Assembly: GCA_913050545.1 (NCBI GenBank)
Contig: CAJWZY010000002.1
Span: forward strand, 1 to 25,948
Direction of reading: 5' to 3'
Length of the DNA: 25,948 bases
Source of the DNA: an uncultured bacterium
Lineage (GTDB): Bacteria; Planctomycetota; UBA8108
Shown: piece by piece, positions 22,205 to 25,948 of the stretch
Layout: each line of letters begins with the position of its first letter
Numbering within the stretch: the first letter of the stretch is position 1
Notes under the pieces: generated by a model
Told to the model about the DNA's origin: nothing
The model's input: the letters and a program-made list of their open reading frames with translations, nothing else
Databases searched by the model: none
Translations under genes and position numbers: made by a program

Positions 22205-23539
22205 ATGATTATTTCGAATCAAGTCAAGTCAACACAGCACAGCTGCGTGGTAGGGTTGCAGTGGGGAGATGAGGGCAAGGGGAAGATCGTGGACGTCCTC
22301 TCTGCTGAAGCCGATATCGTGGTCCGCTACCAGGGGGGAGCTAACGCGGGGCATACTGTGCAGGTGGGCGACAGGGAGTACATATTCCATCTCGTTCCTT
22401 CCGGGATTCTCAAGGAGGGAACGGTCTGTATCATCGGCAACGGCGTCGTCATTGATCCCCGGGCGTTGATCGAGGAGTTTGATGGACTGCTTGAAAACGG
22501 CCTCGACCACGAAGCGAACATCATGATCAGTGACAGGGCTCACGTTGTTCTTCCCTATCACGGGGCTCTCGATGAGGCAAAAGAGAGCGCCAGTGAGGAT
22601 GGGAAGATCGGGACGACCCTGAGGGGCATCGGCCCGTGCTATACCGACAAGGCCTCGAGGGTCGGTCTACGGATGTCAGAGTTCGTCGACCCTGATCGTT
22701 TCAAGGAACGTCTTACCCGGATAGCCGACCTGAAAAACCGTGAGCTGGAGAGCCTTCACGGCCGCGAGCCTATCGATGCCGCGACAGTTTTCGAAGAGTA
22801 CTCCGCCTATGCTGACAGGTTGCGGCCGCGGGTCTGCGATGTGACTGCCTATCTCCATGAGCAGGATTCCAGTGGAGCCAATATTCTTTTCGAGGGAGCC
22901 CAGGGGGCCCTGCTCGATATCGACATGGGAACCTATCCTTATGTGACCTCTTCGAATACTTCATTCCTGGGCCTGGGGGCTGGCACAGGTTTTTCAGCCC
23001 GGAAGGTGGACAGGGTTCTCGGGATCACCAAGGCTTATGCTACGCGGGTCGGGGAGGGGCCTTTCCCCAGCGAGATGGCTGATGAAGCGGGTGAGAGCCT
23101 GCGCGAGGCGGGCGCCGAATTCGGGGCCACGACAGGCCGCCCCAGGCGCTGCGGCTGGCTTGATATTGTCGCCCTGCGCCGGGCGATTCAATTCGGCGAT
23201 GTGGATGCCATGGTCGTGACCAAGCTCGATGTTCTCGATCATCTCGATGAGATCAAGGCGGCTGTTTCCTATACCGTCGATGGCGTTGAGACAGACCAGT
23301 TCCCGGCCTCGGTCGATTGTGAAATCACCCCCCATTACAGGTCTTTTCCCGGCTGGCTTGAAAGCACCGCGGAGTGCCGTTCGTTTGAGCAACTGCCCGA
23401 GAAGGCACGACAGTATCTGCAGTTTATCGCGGATGCGGCGGGGTGCCCGATCGCTATCGTCTCGGTGGGTAAGGAGCGGACCCAGATCGTCACTCTTGAT
23501 CCCTGGCTGGAGCCCGGGACCAATGGGGAAGGGGACTGA
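22205..23539 (+). CDS. purA: Adenylosuccinate synthetase
   Basis: The 444-aa product joins IMP and aspartate with GTP to give adenylosuccinate, the first AMP-specific purine step. Landmarks are VVGLQWGDEGKGKIVDVLS (15-33) with catalytic Asp22, and YQGGANAGHTV with His50. DGKIGTTLRGIGPCYTDKAS binds IMP. Also present are LFEGAQGALLDIDMGTYPYV, the GEGPFPSE and GATTGRPRRCGWLDIVALR aspartate/IMP loop, and the guanine-binding VTKLDVLDHLDEIK. The first ~11 residues precede the conserved core, as in many bacterial PurA proteins. GAGAGACAGAG before the ATG provides a purine-rich ribosome site. It sits 53 bases after carA and 2 bases before uppS, so transcription is probably continuous. Confidence 0.97.
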   Translation: MIISNQVKSTQHSCVVGLQWGDEGKGKIVDVLSAEADIVVRYQGGANAGHTVQVGDREYIFHLVPSGILKEGTVCIIGNGVVIDPRALIEEFDGLLENGLDHEANIMISDRAHVVLPYHGALDEAKESASEDGKIGTTLRGIGPCYTDKASRVGLRMSEFVDPDRFKERLTRIADLKNRELESLHGREPIDAATVFEEYSAYADRLRPRVCDVTAYLHEQDSSGANILFEGAQGALLDIDMGTYPYVTSSNTSFLGLGAGTGFSARKVDRVLGITKAYATRVGEGPFPSEMADEAGESLREAGAEFGATTGRPRRCGWLDIVALRRAIQFGDVDAMVVTKLDVLDHLDEIKAAVSYTVDGVETDQFPASVDCEITPHYRSFPGWLESTAECRSFEQLPEKARQYLQFIADAAGCPIAIVSVGKERTQIVTLDPWLEPGTNGEGD

Positions 23540-23541
23540 TC

Positions 23542-24315
23542 TTGGCAGCCTTCTCCTCGCAACAGCTTCCTGCTCACATTGCTTTTATCATGGATGGCAA
23601 TGGGCGCTGGGCGCGGACCCGTGGGCTTCTCAGGATGCGGGGTTACGAGGAAGGTGCCGGTGCGTTGAGAAGGATTACGACGCGTTGCCGGGAGCTGGGG
23701 GTCAGCGAGGCGACGTTTTTTGCTCTCTCTACGGAGAATTACCAGCGACGTCCCTCTGCGGAGATTCGTTTCCTGATGAAGCTCCTGAAGACCTACCTTA
23801 TCAGGGAGCGCCCCATGTTGATGGAGAACGGGATCCGCCTTACGACCATTGGCGATATCAGCGCCCTGCCTGCGGATGTCCAGGAGACACTGGAGGAGAC
23901 CCGGAGCCTGAGTGCGGACAATGACCAGATGGTTATGCGACTCGCACTCAATTACGGTTCCCGGCAGGAAATCCTTACCGCGGTTCGCAGGATCTGCCAG
24001 GAGGTGAAAGAGGGAAGAATAGACCCGGAACGCCTCAACGAAATAACCGAGGATTCGTTTGCCGCCTACCTGGGCGATCCCCAGATGAAGGATCCTGACC
24101 TGGTGATTCGAACCGCCGGGGAATACAGGCTGTCGAATTTCCTGCTCTGGCAATCATCTTACAGTGAGCTGTGGATCACCAACGAGCTGTGGCCGGATTT
24201 TGACGTTGAGCATCTCGAACAAGCGGTTGAAGATTTTGTCAGTCGTGATCGAAAATACGGTGCGGTCCTCGATGGTGTTTCACGCGAGAACTCACCAGGC
24301 TCCGGCGGGATCTGA
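23542..24315 (+). CDS. uppS: Isoprenyl (undecaprenyl) diphosphate synthase, cis-prenyltransferase
   Basis: The 257-aa product makes the C55 lipid carrier for cell-wall polymers. It shows IAFIMDGNGRWARTRGLLRM (13-32) with catalytic Asp18, GVSEATFFALSTENYQRRP, LALNYGSRQEI, and DPDLVIRTAGEYRLSNFLLW (184-203). The diphosphate-binding Arg190 and Arg196 are present, as is Glu209 in SYSELW. The usual RTSGExRxSNF reads RTAGEYRLSNF. The start is a TTG 2 bases after the purA stop, preceded by GGAAGGGG. uppS followed by cdsA is a widespread pairing in envelope-lipid synthesis, whereas purA upstream is less usual. Confidence 0.96.
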   Translation: MAAFSSQQLPAHIAFIMDGNGRWARTRGLLRMRGYEEGAGALRRITTRCRELGVSEATFFALSTENYQRRPSAEIRFLMKLLKTYLIRERPMLMENGIRLTTIGDISALPADVQETLEETRSLSADNDQMVMRLALNYGSRQEILTAVRRICQEVKEGRIDPERLNEITEDSFAAYLGDPQMKDPDLVIRTAGEYRLSNFLLWQSSYSELWITNELWPDFDVEHLEQAVEDFVSRDRKYGAVLDGVSRENSPGSGGI

Positions 24316-24360
24316 GCTGGATCCCGGGTTACGGGAGGTGACAGGCTTGAAACACCTTAT

Positions 24361-24369
24361 TGGTATGAT
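24361..24369 (+). promoter_or_regulatory. Possible extended -10 promoter for cdsA
   Basis: TGGTATGAT matches the extended -10 pattern TGnTATAAT with one mismatch. It lies in the 98-base gap between uppS and cdsA and would give a leader of about 38 bases. The only TTGAAA upstream is 11 bases away, too close for a normal -35, so the call rests on the extended -10 alone. Confidence 0.35.
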
Positions 24370-24413
24370 TTACAGAGCGGCATGGGGGAGACCGGTCCCC
24401 GGGAAGGAACCGC

Positions 24414-25265
24414 TTGGGCGCTAAACAGATTCGTTACCTGCTGGGGGTTGTCCTGGTGCTGTTTGTCGCCGGAGTCCTGGCCCTGGATGCGTGGCTTGGG
24501 CAAAGACTGGCCGGCTCTGCGATACTCGTGGTCATGGGGCTGGTGGGGTACCTCGAGTATTCAAAGATGGCCACAGGGAGAGCGCTGGGTCTGCAGTCCC
24601 TGCCGGGCTTCCTGGCTGTCGCATGGTTCCTCGGCCTGGCCTGCTGGCCCTGGGGGACCGAAGGTTTCAAGTTTGGGAGTGGTGAACAGGAGCTGGTGAT
24701 TGTCGGTGTTTTCGCCCTGGTGCTGTTCTCCTTCCTGGCGGTTTTATTTCGCAGTGATTTTTCCGAAGGGGCCGGGAAGATTGCCAGCACAGTCCTGGGG
24801 GCCCTTCTTTGCGGCTTGTTTTTTTCTTTTATGATCAGGATTTACTGCAGGTCAGAAGATGTCCTGACAGGAGCCGTTTTTGTATTCGGAGTGAAACTGA
24901 CGGACATCGGTGGTTACGTGGCCGGTTCGACCATTGGCCGGGTTAAATTTCTTAAGGTAAGTCCAAATAAGACCTTAGAGGGATTCCTGGCGGGTTTTGT
25001 GCTGGTTGCAGCCTGGTTCGGGCTGGCTGCCAATTCAGGCTATGTGGCCGATCTTAAATTTGGATGGCTACCTGCGATTGCCCTTGGGATAATTCTCGCT
25101 TTCAGCGCCGCTATCGGCGATCTGAGCGAATCCCTCATAAAACGACTTTACGGTGTCAAGGATTCCGGGTCTCTATTGCCGGAGTTCGGTGGGGTTCTGG
25201 ACATTATCGACAGCTTTATTTTCAGTGGATTCGTGTTCTGGTACCTCCTTCCCTACTGGTCTTGA
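24414..25265 (+). CDS. cdsA: Phosphatidate cytidylyltransferase
   Basis: This 283-aa polytopic membrane protein (about eight hydrophobic segments, from YLLGVVLVLFVAGVLAL at residue 8 to FSGFVFWYLLPYW at the end) converts CTP and phosphatidate to CDP-diacylglycerol. The catalytic C-terminal half has KLTDIGGYVAGSTIGRVKFL and SPNKTLEG, then GDLSESLIKRLYGVKDSGSL (235-254) and LPEFGGVLDIIDSF. The family signature is usually PGHGGxxDRxD; here His is Phe and Arg is Ile, a variant I associate with PVC-type CdsA, with both Asp residues kept. The start is a TTG with AAGGA about 5 bases upstream. PhoH-like coding begins 10 bases after the stop. Confidence 0.93.
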   Translation: MGAKQIRYLLGVVLVLFVAGVLALDAWLGQRLAGSAILVVMGLVGYLEYSKMATGRALGLQSLPGFLAVAWFLGLACWPWGTEGFKFGSGEQELVIVGVFALVLFSFLAVLFRSDFSEGAGKIASTVLGALLCGLFFSFMIRIYCRSEDVLTGAVFVFGVKLTDIGGYVAGSTIGRVKFLKVSPNKTLEGFLAGFVLVAAWFGLAANSGYVADLKFGWLPAIALGIILAFSAAIGDLSESLIKRLYGVKDSGSLLPEFGGVLDIIDSFIFSGFVFWYLLPYWS

Positions 25266-25275
25266 CGGTCATTAC

Positions 25276-25948
25276 ATGGAATTAGCGATCGAGGTGGCTT
25301 CCCAGGAAGAGGCCATGTTTATTTTCGGGGCGGGGGATGCCCATCTGCGGGAGATTCGTGACGGCCTGGAGGTCCAGGTCGCTGCACGAAGCGGGATTGT
25401 GCACCTCGAGGGCGCGGAGGGACCGGTTCATCATGCCCACAGGCTCCTGCAGGACATGATAGAAATCTACAGGGCGGGGGACGAGCTGCCGGAGCTGTAT
25501 GTCGAGTCCCGGATCGCCAGGCTGAAGGCAGATGCTGAAAGGCAAGAGGGTGAAGAAGAGGAAGCTTCCGGGGATAAGGGCAAAGAGAGGAAGCTGACTT
25601 CGAAGGAGCGAGCGACCATCAGGAACCTTGCCCGCTCCGGTGGCCAGGAAAAATACATCGAATCCATACTGCGTAACGAGATGATCTTCTGCATCGGGCC
25701 GGCCGGTACCGGCAAGACCTACCTGGCCGTTCGCCTGGCAGTCGATGGTTTGCGTGCAGGGGATTACCAGAAGCTCATCCTCTGCCGTCCGGCGGTGGAG
25801 GCGGGGGAGAAGCTCGGCTTCCTGCCCGGCGATTTCCAGGCCAAGGTCAACCCTTACCTGCAGCCGCTCTACGATGCGCTCAACGATGTGCTGGGGATGG
25901 AGCAGGTCAAGCGCTACATCGAGCGTGAGATCATTGAGATTATACCGT
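25276..25948 (+). CDS. phoH: PhoH-family ATPase, 3' end outside window
   Basis: The visible 224 residues run off the window end. Residues 1-85 hold a small N-terminal domain with the family's loop-type start (MELAIEVASQEEAMFIFGAG) and LYVESRIARLKADAE. A Glu/Lys-rich linker at ~90-110 follows. The PhoH ATPase domain then shows GQEKYIESILRNEMIFCIGP, Walker A GPAGTGKTYLAV (141-152), LILCRPAVEAGEKLGFLPGD (167-186) and VNPYLQPLYDAL. This matches the YbeZ/PhoH group, RNA-linked P-loop ATPases often found with the rRNA-maturation nuclease YbeY. The ATG is 10 bases after the cdsA stop, so the genes are very likely co-transcribed. Walker B lies beyond the window. No strong ribosome site is seen; coupling to cdsA translation is possible. 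Confidence 0.93.
   Translation, partial: MELAIEVASQEEAMFIFGAGDAHLREIRDGLEVQVAARSGIVHLEGAEGPVHHAHRLLQDMIEIYRAGDELPELYVESRIARLKADAERQEGEEEEASGDKGKERKLTSKERATIRNLARSGGQEKYIESILRNEMIFCIGPAGTGKTYLAVRLAVDGLRAGDYQKLILCRPAVEAGEKLGFLPGDFQAKVNPYLQPLYDALNDVLGMEQVKRYIEREIIEIIP

Noticed and set aside
1..25948. CRISPR arrays, tRNA/rRNA genes, insertion sequences
   Set aside because: No regularly spaced repeats, no cloverleaf with GTTCRA-type arm, and no transposase or paired terminal repeats were seen by eye; a tRNAscan or CRISPR search was not possible here.

Overview
The window is mostly one G+C-rich bacterial chromosome segment. It carries housekeeping genes mixed with a few secreted or envelope proteins of unknown role. 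The best guess for the host is a planctomycete or other PVC-like bacterium. The evidence is a SUMF1-like secreted protein of the type abundant there, a thrombospondin-type-3 protein ending in a duplicated dockerin-like segment, a futalosine-pathway menaquinone gene (mqnA), a CdsA with a PEFGGVLDIID signature, and frequent TTG/GTG starts. This is an inference from gene content; no phylogeny was run.

Left edge (1-2747): the first ~155 bases are about 31% G+C (hand count over bases 1-120). They encode an internal piece of the ABC-F ATPase EttA that looks like a Bacteroidota sequence. It is joined in frame to a ~68% G+C gene (hand count over 181-240) for a baseplate-J-like protein of a contractile injection system or phage tail. 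This is most likely an assembly or cloning chimera. A translationally coupled 177-aa orphan follows.

2748-8431: a minus-strand secreted TSP3/dockerin-like protein has a strong intrinsic terminator. Then comes a minus-strand cluster transcribed cysteine desulfurase -> IscA/ErpA-type carrier -> CoA-type Nudix hydrolase. A SUMF1-domain secreted protein is divergent from the desulfurase.

8443-12934: a minus-strand pair encodes a DUF374 acyltransferase and an 872-aa membrane-anchored protein with several carboxypeptidase-regulatory-like beta domains. mqnA is divergent from them and has a clear sigma-70-type promoter.

12911-19198: all minus strand. One tightly coupled run is orphan -> transglutaminase-like protein -> queA -> zinc-ribbon/J-domain protein. 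It is followed by malate dehydrogenase coupled to a shortened FGGY-kinase-like protein that appears catalytically dead.

19199-25948: plus strand, serS, carA, purA, uppS, cdsA and a PhoH-family ATPase cut by the window end. serS has an intrinsic-terminator-shaped hairpin with eight T's only 8 bases upstream of its start codon. carA has a short leader whose ACTCCA element could pair either with an upstream copy of TGGAGT or with the copy that contains the Shine-Dalgarno sequence.

No CRISPR array, tRNA, rRNA, insertion sequence or complete mobile element was recognised. No fully new multi-gene system is demonstrable. The strongest leads are the injection-system remnant at the left edge, the FGGY pseudokinase coupled to mdh, the queA-transglutaminase-J-protein operon, and the serS and carA leaders.
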